Source of the DNA: Astragalus membranaceus
Taxonomy: Eukaryota; Streptophyta; Magnoliopsida; Fabales; Fabaceae
DNA: 64,000 bases
Assembly (NCBI GenBank): GCA_039519185.1
Contig: CM076847.1
Coordinates: 42,938,916-43,002,915 of the forward strand
Reading direction: 5' to 3'
Positions within the stretch are counted from its first letter, which is position 1; each line of letters opens with the position of its first letter. Below the pieces are notes generated by a model that was given only the letters and a program-made list of their open reading frames with translations, ran no database searches and was not told where the DNA came from. Position numbers and translations under genes: made by a program. Of the stretch, positions 44,569 through 55,331 are shown piece by piece.

Positions 44569-45311
44569 GTCATCCTCTGACAACCGTCAAGCTAGTGACG
44601 TTAAAGAAGCGCTTAGTAGGAGGCAACCCACTGGTGAGAGCCGCTTACCATTTGTTAGTACTTTATTGTACCCCATTCTGACTATATTTTGCACTTTGGT
44701 CTGTACTTATTATTATAACTTACTCTGTGATATTGAGGCACCACTACCCTATTCTCTTTTTGTTAAAGCAGCTTCAATGATGATGATGTGTGGCATTTGG
44801 CTCCACATGTGTACATTTTTCCTTTTGAGCACTCGCACGTCAAGTATTATCATCAAGTAATAGCAGTAGTCATGACAAAAGTTGCGGAAGTACTTTATCA
44901 TCTGTGAGCAGCATCTCTCAAGTTTCATCTCTACAATCCCAACTGTGAGGTTTGAGCTTAAACACCTTCTTATATATTGTGTGTATTCCTTGCGTGCATT
45001 AGTCTGCAGAACTTGACATTGTACTTAATTGTCTTGCATTTGATTTTCATACACACTGAGGCATTTCTGTTGGCACCCCCGAGCCTTTCAAACCACACCT
45101 AACTAATGTTTATCCTCTGCTAGCCCCTCTGAGCCTATTGTGAATGTTTATAATGTTTTTTCTGAACTTCATAGCCTAGTTTTTCTTTAACTTGGAGTTA
45201 GGTAACAAAAGCTGTGGGAGTGGGGAAAATTCTAAGTTTGGGGTTGCTCGTGGAATAGCAACATGCTAAGTTTGGGGTTGAGGTATACAAGAGAAGGATA
45301 GAATCAAAATG

Positions 45312-45379
45312 AAAAAAAAATATATATATAGAAAGAAAATATATATATATAAAATAAAATATATATATATATATATATC
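45312..45379. repeat. AT microsatellite
   Basis: Interrupted TA runs, with A-rich spacers, in the element A 3' region. Confidence 0.9.
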
Positions 45380-45854
45380 CTTCTCTTGTTTGTTGAATGC
45401 TTTGGGAAAAATGGGTGAGTAAATGGATTGTGTGAAACTGGCTGAGAGAGAGGTAGGCCTAACTCCAAGTGCAACCTACTTATCCAAAATTATCCACCCT
45501 TACCTAAGCCCCGCTATAACCCTTAAAGTCCTCAAAAAGTGTGTATGCAAGTCATCTGTATAGATTGATATAGAACTCTGTCAAGCCTATGAAACGATGA
45601 TGCAGGTACTGTGAATTGAGTGAATACCCGAAACACCTCAAGAGTGAAACACTGGTGAGATGTGCGTACAGAGAAAACTTGAGAATGCTGCTTGTTTATG
45701 ATTCGGTATTTCCAATTCAGTTGTCCTGCCACTGTATTAGGTTGATGATGATAGTTGATGTGCTGATGTGTTTAAGGTTGATGTATTATATGTAACAGCT
45801 AAATAGAAAAATCAGCCACAGTCTGAATTGATTGTTTGCTTGAGGACAAGCAAA

Positions 45855-45872
45855 AGTTTAAGTTTGGGGTTG
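45855..45872 (+). promoter_or_regulatory. Polypurine tract of element A
   Basis: GTTTAAGTTTGGGGTTG directly before the 3' LTR. Element B has almost the same word on the minus strand at 50041-50057. Confidence 0.7.
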
Positions 45873-47162
45873 TGTTGACTCTCAATCATATGATGTAAGT
45901 TAGGCATTTTTAGGACCAATTGTGCAGGTTTTTCATTGTATCACAGTCATTATCTGGGATTTAGTCTAGTTTTAGATAATTGTAGTAGGAAGTTCATTTG
46001 TAAGTAATTCCTTCACTTTTGGAGCTAACTTGGACATTGAAGACCTCTAATTGGTTATGGCATCATTCGGCGAACCAGACACTTGCCCGAAAATGCAGCA
46101 AAATGGAGGGATTTGATTTTTGTTCAATATCGCGTCGCGACCAAGAGGGTTCGCGACGCGATCTGGAGGAATTTTGCAAGCCAGAACTTTCTGTTATTTT
46201 TCGCGTCGCGACCAGGAGGGTTCGCGACGCGACCTGGAGCAGTTTTGCGATGCCTGATGCTTCTGTCATTTGTCGCGACGCGACGGTCTCGTGTCGCGTC
46301 GCGATGGACTTCAGAAAATTAGGATTTTAAGGATTTTTCAGCGTGTTTTTGGAGGTACATTGCATTGGGAGCGAAGCCAGGGCCAGAGAAGCGATTTGGA
46401 GCGATTTTGGAGTCCTCTCTTCACTTGGGAACAAGTTGTTGAAGACCTCTATGTCATCTACTATGGTTTTCTCTTTCTCTACTCTTTGTTGTAATCTCAA
46501 TTCTATGAGTAACTAAATCTTTTGATTGGGGAGAGATGATTCTCCCCAACCCTATCATGTGAACCTTTGCTGAAAGTTAATTTCATTATCTGTTTGGTTA
46601 TGAATTGTCTAAGATGTCTATGCTTAATGCTTTTTAATCACACATGATGATTATGATGTTTTAGGGATAGTAATCACCTAAGGGATTAGGGTTTGTTATC
46701 CGGATATGATGTTTTAGATAACATGCTAGTAATCATCATAGGAATATGTGGTAGCTTATGTGAATTCGTTAAAATTCTTAATCTTAATGCGTTACCCTTT
46801 GGCATGACTCACCTAAGGAATTAGGGTAACTCTTAGGGTAATAGGGGTTTTGAGGCAAGGAATTGCCCCTAACCTGTTTTGGTGAATTGAATCTCATAAT
46901 TAAACAAATGATGCGTAATTGGCTAAGGGTTCATATGATAGGCAAGGGGGGATGAATCAATCCCTAATCGCTTTTTCTCATATTCTAAACAACTGTTTTT
47001 TTTACCTCGCGTTACAAATATTTCAAATCAACCTTTTCTATCACATCCAAGAATTAATCAATTTGTCCTTGTTTACAATCACAATCCCTGTGGACCGACC
47101 GGTATCTTACCGTTTAAATTATTATTTGCAACGTTTTCAGTACACTTGCTGAATTCTTAACA
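45873..47162 (+). repeat. 3' LTR of element A
   Basis: 1290 bases, TGTTGACTC to TTAACA, about 99 percent like the 5' LTR by eye. Confidence 0.95.
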
Positions 47163-47167
47163 CTAAC
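47163..47167. repeat. Right target duplication of element A
   Basis: CTAAC. Confidence 0.9.
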
Positions 47168-47662
47168 TCGGGCCAAAGAGTTCATACTTATTTTGCTTAA
47201 ATCGGAAGGTTGACGACGTGACCTTGTCGTCGGTTGGTTCAGTTTACCCTTTAGTCTACTCAAATCTAACTCGGACTAGAGAGTTCATCTTCGTTTGCCA
47301 AGTTCAATTTTTTATAGCTTGGGTTTTTTGGATATTTCTGCAAACGATCGCAACACCGATCTCATGTCGGCCTTTAACCTCAAGCTTTGGTTCGTTTTTG
47401 GCATGTCCTGGTATGCTCAGTTCCTCTTCGGAACCTGAGTTACGAGTTAGCGTCAGCCCTGTCAACACGAGCGTGCCTCCCACTGATAAGTTTTTGCATA
47501 ACGACGTCTCGGTGCTTGGGATCCTAGTGAAGATCTGCTTCTAGTGCTTTTAAACGAGTAGGATACTTGTCTGCTCTTTTCACTTTGTGACCTAGCTCGA
47601 CATTCCCTGAAGTACTCTAGAGGGTCAATATCCTCGGTTTGTAGGAGAACTTGGGTGGTTGT
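47168..47662 (+). pseudogene. Tat-type aORF copy 3, tail region after the insertion
   Basis: Resumes the interrupted host element. AACTCGG and AGAGTTCAT words occur twice (47165-47185 and 47268-47290), a small duplication. The 108-residue frame at 47218-47544 (ending near VLGILVKIC) has no firm motif; it may be the ragged C-terminus of the aORF. Confidence 0.4.
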
Positions 47663-48035
47663 GTTCCGTTTTATTAAGCCCAGAAGGCACTTTACTTTGA
47701 TGAGGTGTGGTTCGCTTTATTAAACCCGGACGACACTTTACTTTGATGAGGTATGTTCCACTTTATTAAGCCTGAAAGACACATTACTTTGACAAGGTAC
47801 ATTCCGCTTTATTAAGCCCGAAAGGCCCGTTACTTTGATGAGGCGTGTTCCCCTTCATTTAGCTCGAAAGGCACGTTACTTTGATCGATGAGGTGCGTTC
47901 TGCTTTATTAATCCCGAAAGGAACGCTATTTTGACAAGGTGTGTTCCACTCTATTAATCCCGGAAGGAACGTTACTTTGACGATGTGCGTTCCACTTTGT
48001 TAATCTCAGAAGGCACTTTTACTTATTGTGGCTAC
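47663..48035. repeat. Tandem repeat, 46-base unit, eight copies
   Basis: GTTCCACTTTATTAAGCCCG then AAAGGCACGTTACTTTGATG and AGGTGC. Unit starts near 47663, 47710, 47755, 47801, 47847, 47897, 47943 and 47989; spacing 45-50. Occupies the same place relative to an aORF as the repeat at 21350. Confidence 0.9.
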
Positions 48036-48619
48036 CCTTATGGGCTTTACTTAAAAGGCGTTCTTTCGACAAGCCTTCATTTAGGACAGTATGGGAAACA
48101 TGTTCTTCATTTAGGTAGTCACGGTGTGTATAACTTTGCCGGTTTAAAGAGATTGAAAGACTGTACTCAGCATCTTTGTCATGGTTTTTCCCATTAAGAT
48201 TTCTTATGGCTCCGAGGAGACCTCGACCTTCTTCATTTTCCTAGTTCTTGCAGTTGTACTCTTAGTCTCTTGCCTCTTTGGGGGCGAGATATTAAGTCTC
48301 GTCCCCAGGGGTCGGCCTAGAATGTCCATTAAGTCACAGACAAGGAGTTTGGTATGTTCGTTGGGGGTTACCCTTTCGCCCTCTTGATTTTTCAAGGGAG
48401 GAGAGAATTTTCAGCTTGTCACGTACTTCTTTCCATGTCCTCCATAGGTAGCTTTGATCTTCGGATCGTCGAGCTTGCATCACTTTGTTGAGGCGACTAG
48501 GTTGACTTCAGCCTTCTTAACGTGCTTTTCTTCGAGGTTTCAGCAGATCCTTCATGGTCCGTCTTGAGAGAGAGAAAAAGTGGCACCTTTGGGTTGAGCC
48601 TTAATCAGCATTCATCGTG
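48036..48619 (-). pseudogene. Tat-type element, region after gag (minus strand)
   Basis: On the minus strand this continues from the gag relic at 60 kb once the inserted element B is set aside. Pieces such as KLLVCDLMDILGRPLG and KRQETKSTTARTRKMKK (48395-48204) are not recognisable as protease or reverse transcriptase. No pol motif seen. Confidence 0.4.
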
Positions 48620-48624
48620 ATGAT
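48620..48624. repeat. Left target duplication of Athila-like element B
   Basis: ATGAT, identical to 59968-59972. Confidence 0.85.
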
Positions 48625-50040
48625 TGTTGTGTGAAAACAATATGTGCAAGTATACACAGTCGCAACAAGTAATAAAGAGTAAGTAGAGATCGTTCCCACG
48701 AGGATTATTGAGTTCTTTTCTATAATTAATTAGCAAGCAAGCTAGTGAGTAAAAACAAAGTAAAATAACAAGTTGTAGAACCCAATTTTATCAACAAACA
48801 ACAAGTAAAATAAAGGATTAGTAGAAATCCAGAATGAGTGTAAGTTGGGAATGCCTTCACTATGCAAATTCATTATAATGGTCTAATGCTGTATCTGATG
48901 CTGCAGCACCAGATGCTGTCGCAACAGTTGCTATTCTTTCAAATACTTTCACTAGGGTTTTGCTACAAGAGCCCATGTCTAGGCCCTAAATAGGTATACC
49001 CTAGGCTACTTACGCACCCACAATGTTCACCTTATGGAATTTTCCCTCCTATGTCTAGGTTATAAGCAAGGATTATTAAAGTGTCCTTTACTCACCACTA
49101 TCCATATTATCATTTGAGATCAATTTATAAACCATTTTTGAATCTATAAATGGTACTTATATTTGGGTGATCAAGTCTAAAATAAGTTTGGAAATAGTAT
49201 CACGCAAAAGATAAAAATGCTAAACATCAAATACATGCATGAAACACACTAAGCTTTCATTACATAGATCAAAGCATCCCAACTAAGAGTATTTAGCTCA
49301 TGATGAGCAAACAACACAAGAAATACAACTTACAACATAATGTTTAAAGCCATAAATGCGAAAATACAAAGAAGAAAAATAGTAAGAAGTGGTATACTGA
49401 AGATTGACTCCAAGAACAGTAGCATGGAGGTTTAGATCAGCTCCCAAATCTACGAAAATCTTCAAGTAATTAAGCTTCTGTATTGCTGCAGCATCACTCC
49501 CAGCAATGGTATTTCCACTTTAGTGATTTAAGGTAGCTTGGTAAACAAATGGAGGAAAGCTATTTCTAGACTTTTCCTCCTCTGAACCAGCACACAAAAT
49601 GAAGAAGAAGGTAGTCTTTATATAGTACTAGGGTGCATGATCCAAGAAAACCCTAATTTGGAGGTGCCATTTGTCCTTATGTGTGCCCAAAAGTACATGT
49701 GCCCATTAAAAAGGTGGAATATTCTCTGTCCAGGTGATGGCATCTTAGGTTGTGCGTTCGTCCTTGCTTGACAGCTGTAATGCATTCAAATCCGTGCTTC
49801 CAGCAATTTCTCTCTTATCTGTCGCAGGAACTGTTGCTGCAGCAACTATTGCTACAGCAATGAAACACACACATAAAAGCACAAAATGCGGCACCAAATT
49901 TCCAAATGATCACAAACCAGAATTAATTCTTCTTTTACACTAAACAACATATTTTAACTAATTAAACACAATATTACTTTAGAACTCACAATAATTTAAG
50001 CTCAGAAAGCATAAATAACTCTTATAAATAAGAGTTATCA
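48625..50040 (-). repeat. 3' LTR of element B
   Basis: 1416 bases. Minus strand starts TGATAACTCTTATTTATAAG and ends with an ATATTGTTTTCACACAACA-type end; the inner part contains GGGAACGATCTCTACTTACTC, usual near Athila LTR ends. Confidence 0.9.
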
Positions 50041-50057
50041 CACCCCCAAACTTAAAC
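50041..50057 (-). promoter_or_regulatory. Polypurine tract of element B
   Basis: Minus strand GTTTAAGTTTGGGGGTG, adjoining the LTR start. Confidence 0.75.
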
Positions 50058-51390
50058 CATTGCTTGACCTCAAGCAATGACGCTTGACAAAGAACAAACA
50101 AACACAAACAAGGTAATATCCAGCTGCACAAATTGATTCAAACAGATTTTCAAAATGCTAAAGTTGGGCATAAACTTTCAGATCCTTAATTACTCACATA
50201 CACCTTAAGTTTTTCAAGATTTCTAGAATTACCATCTGCTCAAAGTGTGTGTGTGACAGCTACGTCTAGTTCAACCTCTTAGCAAGTTTCAAAACTTCAC
50301 CTAGCTAGAGAAAGAATGGTTTTCTTTTGGCTATGCCAAGAATTTTTCAAAAAGAAAGGTAGACTAACAACTTCAGCATAAGAAAGGGGGGCTTCAAAGC
50401 ACAACAAATGGCTTGATTAAACATTTCAGATTATTGGTCAGTGCACTATTATTACAAGACTTCAGATTCATTGCTGCAGCAATTGGTGCTGTAGCATTTA
50501 ACACTTGACACACTATTTTGTTGCAATGCCTATTTTTCATAACACTTTTTCTTTTTCAGTTTTTTTTTCTTTTTTTTTCTCTTTCTCTTTTTTTCTTCAT
50601 ATATAGGCTATTGCAGCTTTAATCACTTTTATTGAACTTTTGTACAATGTACACAGACACTTAGGCACTGACCATCCTAAAATCTTCATGCTTAGCCTTA
50701 ATATAACTGATGCACCCCCAAACTTAGTTTCATAGGCTACCCTAGGTTTTTAGTAGAAGCTTAGCACAACCTAGGTCTACCAAAATCTAACTTAGCATTA
50801 GATCATTTTTAGCTTACTAAACTCCTACCTAAACCTAGAATAACAGTGTGGGAGCAGTAGCAATCTATTCATCTGTCAAACCAGGATACACTCACTCAGG
50901 CTCACCATAATCATCATTAAGTCAGCCCAAAATGAAGCATAATCTCTTACTGATTTGAACAAAAGATACAACTAAACACGCCTTTTAAAAACAAACAACA
51001 CATAAAAGGTTCTCCCCCCAACTTAAGACCCAGCAGTGTCCCCACTGCTTATGCAATTACTAATGGGAGAGACCTTAGGCAGAATAGAACTGAATTGAAA
51101 ACATTTAACACAAAACAGATTTTAAATCCTAAACAGCTGCTGGATGCTATTACAGATGCTACAGCATCCAACAGGATTATTGAAAAATTACTAAATAGAA
51201 AACAACTATTAAAAACAAACAACAAAACATAAACAATAAAAGAGAAAAGGGTTAACTAGGAGGGACCCATGGTTTGTTGCTGGTACTGGATCTTGTAGCT
51301 TGGTGATTTCTTCAACAGTTGCATTGGATTCTGCAGCAATAGATTGCTGCAGCTCAGAATCAGCATAGTCAATCAGCAACTTCTGACTCT
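50058..51390 (-). other. 3' region of element B
   Basis: Non-coding. Contains TAAGTTTGGGGG-type and T-rich runs (50545-50600), and many TGCTGCAGCA-like words. No ORF supported. Confidence 0.6.
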
Positions 51391-51951
51391 TTACTCACAG
51401 GAGGCTCCTCTCCAAGATGCATCTGAGCCAATGTCCTGGCTACTAATTTCTTTTGCAGCAATACTTAGCCTCTTTTTGGTCACCAATTTCGTTCTTACAA
51501 CCTTCTGTGGTGCTGCAACAGATGCTGCAGCACTGCCTTCTGACACTGATGCTGCAACACTACCTGTGACAGCATCCACTTTCTGCATTTCTTCTTCCTT
51601 TACCTATGTGTTTCTCTGTGGAAAGCTGATTTTTTGGTGAATGTTTATTTGGTGAAGACTGGGGTGGTTTGGTTGATAGGGACTTTTGTGGAGTGCATTG
51701 TTTTGGAGATAGGGAAGGTGTTGGGATAAGTATTGATGATTTTGCTTTTGGTGGAGGTGGATGAAAGGTAAGTAATGAAGGTTTGAAACTGTGATAAGTG
51801 AGATGCTGTGATGGAGAAGGTGTTTTGGGTGCAGGGGATGGTTCTTTGGTTGGTGATGGTTTAGGTGAAGGTGTGGTGGAAAGGTTTTGGGTGGGTGGTG
51901 ATTGGGGAAAAGATCGTTAACAAGGTTTAAATGATGAGACAGAGAAAACAC
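51391..51951 (-). pseudogene. Weak second frame of element B
   Basis: Two minus frames. 51588-51391 gives MQKVDAVTGSVAASVSEGSA then APQKVVRTKLVTKKRLSIAA, an Ala/Ser- and Lys-rich segment. 51951-51604 reads a repetitive stretch that in one frame is His/Pro-rich and in another is Ser/Pro/Lys-rich (PSPKPSPTKEPSPAPK). A CACATAG|G acceptor-like site separates them. Probably remains of a disordered protein; no family recognised. Confidence 0.35.
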
Positions 51952-52228
51952 ACAACCAGTTAGTAGAGGCGATTGCCAAAGGTGTCACATTGGGATTTGA
52001 AACTCCATTTTGACTTTTTGACCACGTGCTCAACAATTCAGCAACAGGTGCTGCAACACCAAAAATCTGCATAATTGACAGCACATACCACAAAACCACT
52101 TATTCTTACCTGAAATAGTAAAAACAAAAACACACAAAACACAATTAGTCCTTAAAAATCTGGGTTAATTGCCTCCCAGTAGCGCTTAGTTTATAGTCTT
52201 TGGCTAAACTTGGCCTTCAAAACCCAAG
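51952..52228 (-). other. Spacer after the element B ORF
   Basis: Holds the conserved word ending the coding region in this lineage: minus AAGCGCTACTGGGAGGCAAT at about 52168-52187. Confidence 0.6.
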
Positions 52229-53089
52229 TTAGGGTGGATAATAGGACAAGAAGAAAATGTCATCCTTCCGCTTTCTCTTTTTTGTCAGAAATCCCATGTA
52301 TTTGGCATATGGAAGCAAGTGTTCCCATGCCCCAATCAATAAGTATTTGGGATAGGAATTCCCCTTCTCTTGAAAAATTTGAAGCTCATTTTGCGGAGGA
52401 CTCTTTTCTTCAATTACCGAGGGTTGAGTCTCACTTGTGACATGAATCTTTTCATATCTCAACCTTGGCTTTTCTATCTTGTCACTATTTTTGAATTTTT
52501 CTTGTTCTACAGCTACACATTTTTTTTTTTGTTTTTCTTCCACTACTTCCAAATGACCAAATTCATTTTCACACTCTACACTCTTTTCTTCCTTTTGCTC
52601 AACCATCTCCTCACTACAACTCTCTTTTTTTAGATGCTCCATTATAGTCTTAATCTGAGCCTCCATATTCTTACATGAAGTTTCAAAGTTGTCATGATCC
52701 ACTTTAATAGATTCAATGGAATGAGCTAAGAGTTTTTCACACTGTACACCATTTTCTTCCTTTTGCTCAACCATCTCTTCACAACAACTCTCTTCTTTTA
52801 GATGCTCCATTATAGTCTTAATGTGAGCCTCTATACTCTTACATGAAGCTTCAAAGTTGTCATGATCCACTTTAATAGATTCAATGGAATGAGTTAAGAG
52901 TTTTTCAAAATTAGAGCTCCCCTCATGTAATCCTTTGGATTGAGCTTGAGAACTTGGTTCTTGCTCACACACAAAGTGTGACATGGGCATGGAATTTAAC
53001 TCAAAAGAGCCCCTTTCATTTTCAACTCCATTGAAACAATGTTGTTGAGCATTCTTTGCATGCATAGAGTAAAAATCACAATGGTCCAT
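52229..53089 (-). CDS. 286-residue coiled-coil ORF of element B
   Basis: Intact frame with no gag, protease or pol domain. Residues about 60-190 contain a duplicated unit: EKLLTHSIESIKVDHDNFEA and EKLLAHSIESIKVDHDNFET, each followed by a KTIMEHLKEES-like helix and EEMVEQKEE. The duplication is also clear in the DNA (about 170 bases: 52570-52735 against 52747-52912). The highly charged middle is followed by a C-terminal motif, KYLLIGAWEHLLPYAKYMGF then LTKKRKRKDDIFFLSY, which I associate with the end of the coding region of Athila-type elements. Function unknown; may be the remnant end of gag-pol kept as a structural protein. The ORF starts only about 75 bases inside the truncated LTR. Confidence 0.75.
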   Translation of the reverse strand: MDHCDFYSMHAKNAQQHCFNGVENERGSFELNSMPMSHFVCEQEPSSQAQSKGLHEGSSNFEKLLTHSIESIKVDHDNFEASCKSIEAHIKTIMEHLKEESCCEEMVEQKEENGVQCEKLLAHSIESIKVDHDNFETSCKNMEAQIKTIMEHLKKESCSEEMVEQKEEKSVECENEFGHLEVVEEKQKKKCVAVEQEKFKNSDKIEKPRLRYEKIHVTSETQPSVIEEKSPPQNELQIFQEKGNSYPKYLLIGAWEHLLPYAKYMGFLTKKRKRKDDIFFLSYYPP

Positions 53090-53163
53090 GGCTTAAAGTG
53101 ATTTTTTTTTTACAAAACACCAAACACAAATGAAACACACTACAAACACAAAGCACAATACAA
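53090..53163 (-). other. Deletion junction between the element B ORF and its 5' LTR
   Basis: A short A/C-rich stretch stands where about 300 bases of LTR, the primer binding site and the leader should be. Confidence 0.6.
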
Positions 53164-54243
53164 TTGCTATTCTTTCAAATACTTTCACTAGGGTTTTGCT
53201 ACAAGAGCCTATGTCTAGGCCCTAAATAGGTATACCCTAGGCTACTTACGCACCCACAGTATTCACCTTATGGAATTTGCCCTCCTATGTCTAGGTTTTA
53301 AGCAAGAATTATTAAAGTGTCATTTACTAACCACTATCCATATTATCCTTTGAGATCAATTTATAAACCATGTCTGAATCTATAAATGGTACTTATATTT
53401 AGGTGATCAAGTCTAAAATAAGTTTGGAAATAGTATCACGCAAAAGATAAAAATGCTAAACATCAAATACATGCATTAAACACACTAAGACTTCATTACA
53501 TAGATCAAAGCATCCCAACTAAGAGTATTTAGCTCATGATGAGCAAACAACACAAGAAATACAGCTTAAACATAATGTTTAAAGCCATAAATGCGAAAAT
53601 ACAAAGAAGAAATATAGTAAGAAGTGGTATACTGAAGATTGACTCCAAGAACAGTAGCATGGAGGTTCAGATCAGCTCCCAAATCCACGAAAATCTTCAA
53701 GTAATTAAGCTTCTGTATTGCTGCAGCATCACTCCCACTAATGGTGTTTCCACTTTAGTGATTTAAGGTAGCTTGGTAAAAAAATGGAGGAAAGCTATTT
53801 TTAAACTTTTCCTCCTCTGAACCAGCATACAAAATGAAGAAGAAGGTAGTCTTTATATAGTACTAGGGTGCATGATCCAAGAAAACCCTAATTTGGAGGC
53901 GCCATTTGTCCTTATGTGTGCCCAAAAGTACATGTGCCCATTAAAAAGGCGGAATATTCTCTGTCCAGGTGCTGGCATCTTAGGTAGTGCGTCCGTCATT
54001 GCTTGACAACTGTAATGCGTTCAAATCCGTGCTTCCAGCAATTTCTCTCTCATCTGTCGCAGGAACTGTTGCTGCGGCAGCTATTGCTGCAGCAATGAAA
54101 CACACACATAAAAGCACAAAATGCGGCACCAAATTTCCAAATGATCACAAACAAGAATTAATTCTTCTTTTACACTAAACAACATATTTTAACTAATTAA
54201 ACACAATATTACTTTAGAACTCACAATAATTTAAGCTAAGAAA
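53164..54243 (-). repeat. 5' LTR of element B, inner-truncated
   Basis: Aligns with 48928-49999 of the other LTR. Divergence is visibly higher than in element A, so B is the older insertion. Split at 54243 by the CACTA element; the last 32 bases follow at 59936-59967 (plus the duplicated AAA). Confidence 0.9.
54241..54243. repeat. Left target duplication of CACTA
   Basis: AAA, repeated at 59933-59935. The intact LTR copy has CAGAAAGCATAA, confirming one AAA before insertion. Confidence 0.85.
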
Positions 54244-54261
54244 CACTACAAGAAAATCGAC

Positions 54262-54545
54262 AATTTCCGACGGCATTTTTCGTCGCAAATGCAGCGATTT
54301 TCGTCGCAAATTGACGTTTCCGACGAACTTTCCGACGGACAAAAAGTCGTCGCAAAATTGCTCGTCGGAAATCGTTTCCGACGGATTTTTTCGTCGCAAA
54401 TGACTCCGTCGTAAAGTCGTCGCAAATTCGTCGCAAATTTTCGTCGCAAATTCGTCGCAAATCCGTCACAAATGTTCGTGGCAAATTCGTCGCAAAAAAT
54501 CATTTCCGACGAAAATTTCCGTCGGAAATCCGTCGGAAATTTTAA
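54262..54545. repeat. CACTA left subterminal repeat block
   Basis: About 15 copies of TCGTCGCAAA, or TTCCGACGG and its complement, in both orientations, able to form many stem-loops. Three minus frames here (for example 54236-54484, with repeated LRRICDENLRRICD) only read these repeats. Confidence 0.92.
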
Positions 54546-54849
54546 AAAAAAATTAAAAAAATAAAATCTTCTGGTAACTTATTCATAATAACTTAAAATT
54601 TGGTAACTTATTCATAATAACTAACAATCTAAATTTGACAGAACTATAAACTATCAAATCCAACAACTTATAAAAGACACAACAATAAACAACACATATA
54701 TCATCAAATTTTCATAAAAACTACGCATAAAACCTCTACAGCAAATTCCAAACAGAAACCGCTCTAATAGCAGCTCAGAATTCAAATATAATAAATTGCA
54801 AAAATAGTTTATCTCTAAGAATTACTAAAAATAGGTATACAATTTTGTG
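54546..54849. other. Spacer in CACTA
   Basis: AT-rich; a word CTTATTCATAATAACT occurs twice (54578 and 54605). Nothing coding. Confidence 0.5.
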
Positions 54850-55064
54850 TCTTTATGGAGATGGTTCTTCCTGTAACGTTTTCCAACTCATCTTTCAGAC
54901 AAGGAGCAAGCAGTGGGTGGGGTTCCACACCTAGCAATGGACTGCATTGTATGCTTCAAAATGCAAAAGTATGTCTCAAACACAGCAGAGAGAGTTTTTG
55001 TTTGCATCTGTCTCCTCTCCATAACATCCATGGTAAAGGATGCAGCCTTGTAATCAGCTTCAAC
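54850..55064 (-). pseudogene. Captured NOC3-like exon, downstream
   Basis: After acceptor TTTGTGTAG: VEADYKAASFTMDVMERRQM then QTKTLSAVFETYFCILKHTM. This matches nucleolar complex protein 3, a ribosome-biogenesis factor exporting pre-60S particles. It continues from the exon at 55155-55331 in phase. Beyond HTMQSIA the frame shifts (LLAPCLK is found in another frame), so it is decayed. Confidence 0.8.
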
Positions 55065-55154
55065 CTACACAAAGCATAAGGAGAATCTCATTTTCTACCA
55101 CAAACCAAAACAAACAGAATAGAACAGAGTGATTCTTATGGGAAAAATAATCAC

Positions 55155-55331
55155 CTCCTCCATTGTCTTAGAAATCATCTCTTGCCTACTTTTCTTTCTC
55201 TCATTTTCCTGCAACTGATTTGATGCATCCGTGTTTTGTCTTTTCTTACCTTTCTTGTGTTTATATTTCTTATCCTCTTCTGTCTTTTGAGACTTCCCAA
55301 GATCCTCATCAAATGAAAGAGACAAGAAAAC
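55155..55331 (-). pseudogene. Captured NOC3-like exon, upstream
   Basis: 177 bases (59 codons) between acceptor TTATTCAG and donor GTGATTAT: VFLSLSFDEDLGKSQKTEED, a Lys-rich stretch, then MISKTMEE. Charged nuclear/nucleolar composition fits NOC3, and it joins the next exon in frame. No stop inside the exon. Confidence 0.75.

Larger units (their letters stand above)
44569..45872 (+). other. 3' untranslated region of element A
   Basis: Begins with the conserved word AAGCGCTTAGTAGGAGGCAA (44607-44626), also found after the ORF of element B. No ORF above 64 residues. The purine-tract word AAGTTTGGGGTTG occurs three times (45232, 45269 and 45860); only the last abuts the LTR. Confidence 0.75.
40600..47162 (+). 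mobile_element. Athila-like non-autonomous LTR retrotransposon A, complete
   Basis: 6.56 kb with two near-identical LTRs of about 1290 bases, a perfect 5-base duplication CTAAC, an Athila-type primer binding site, one gag-protease ORF and a purine tract. There is no reverse transcriptase, RNase H or integrase between the ORF end (44568) and the 3' LTR (45873), so it needs enzymes from elsewhere. By eye the LTRs differ at about 11 bases and one T-run length, mostly C/T and G/A changes, which points to a fairly recent insertion. Confidence 0.93.

Noticed and set aside
47663..48035. CRISPR-like 46-base periodicity
   Set aside because: Simple tandem repeat without spacers or cas genes.
50058..51390. 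Host gene between element B LTR and ORF
   Set aside because: Only short frames; purine tract and repeated palindromes show it is element 3' sequence.
54236..54503. Minus frames with repeated LRRICDENL text
   Set aside because: Translation of CACTA subterminal TCGTCGCAAA repeats, not a leucine-rich-repeat protein.
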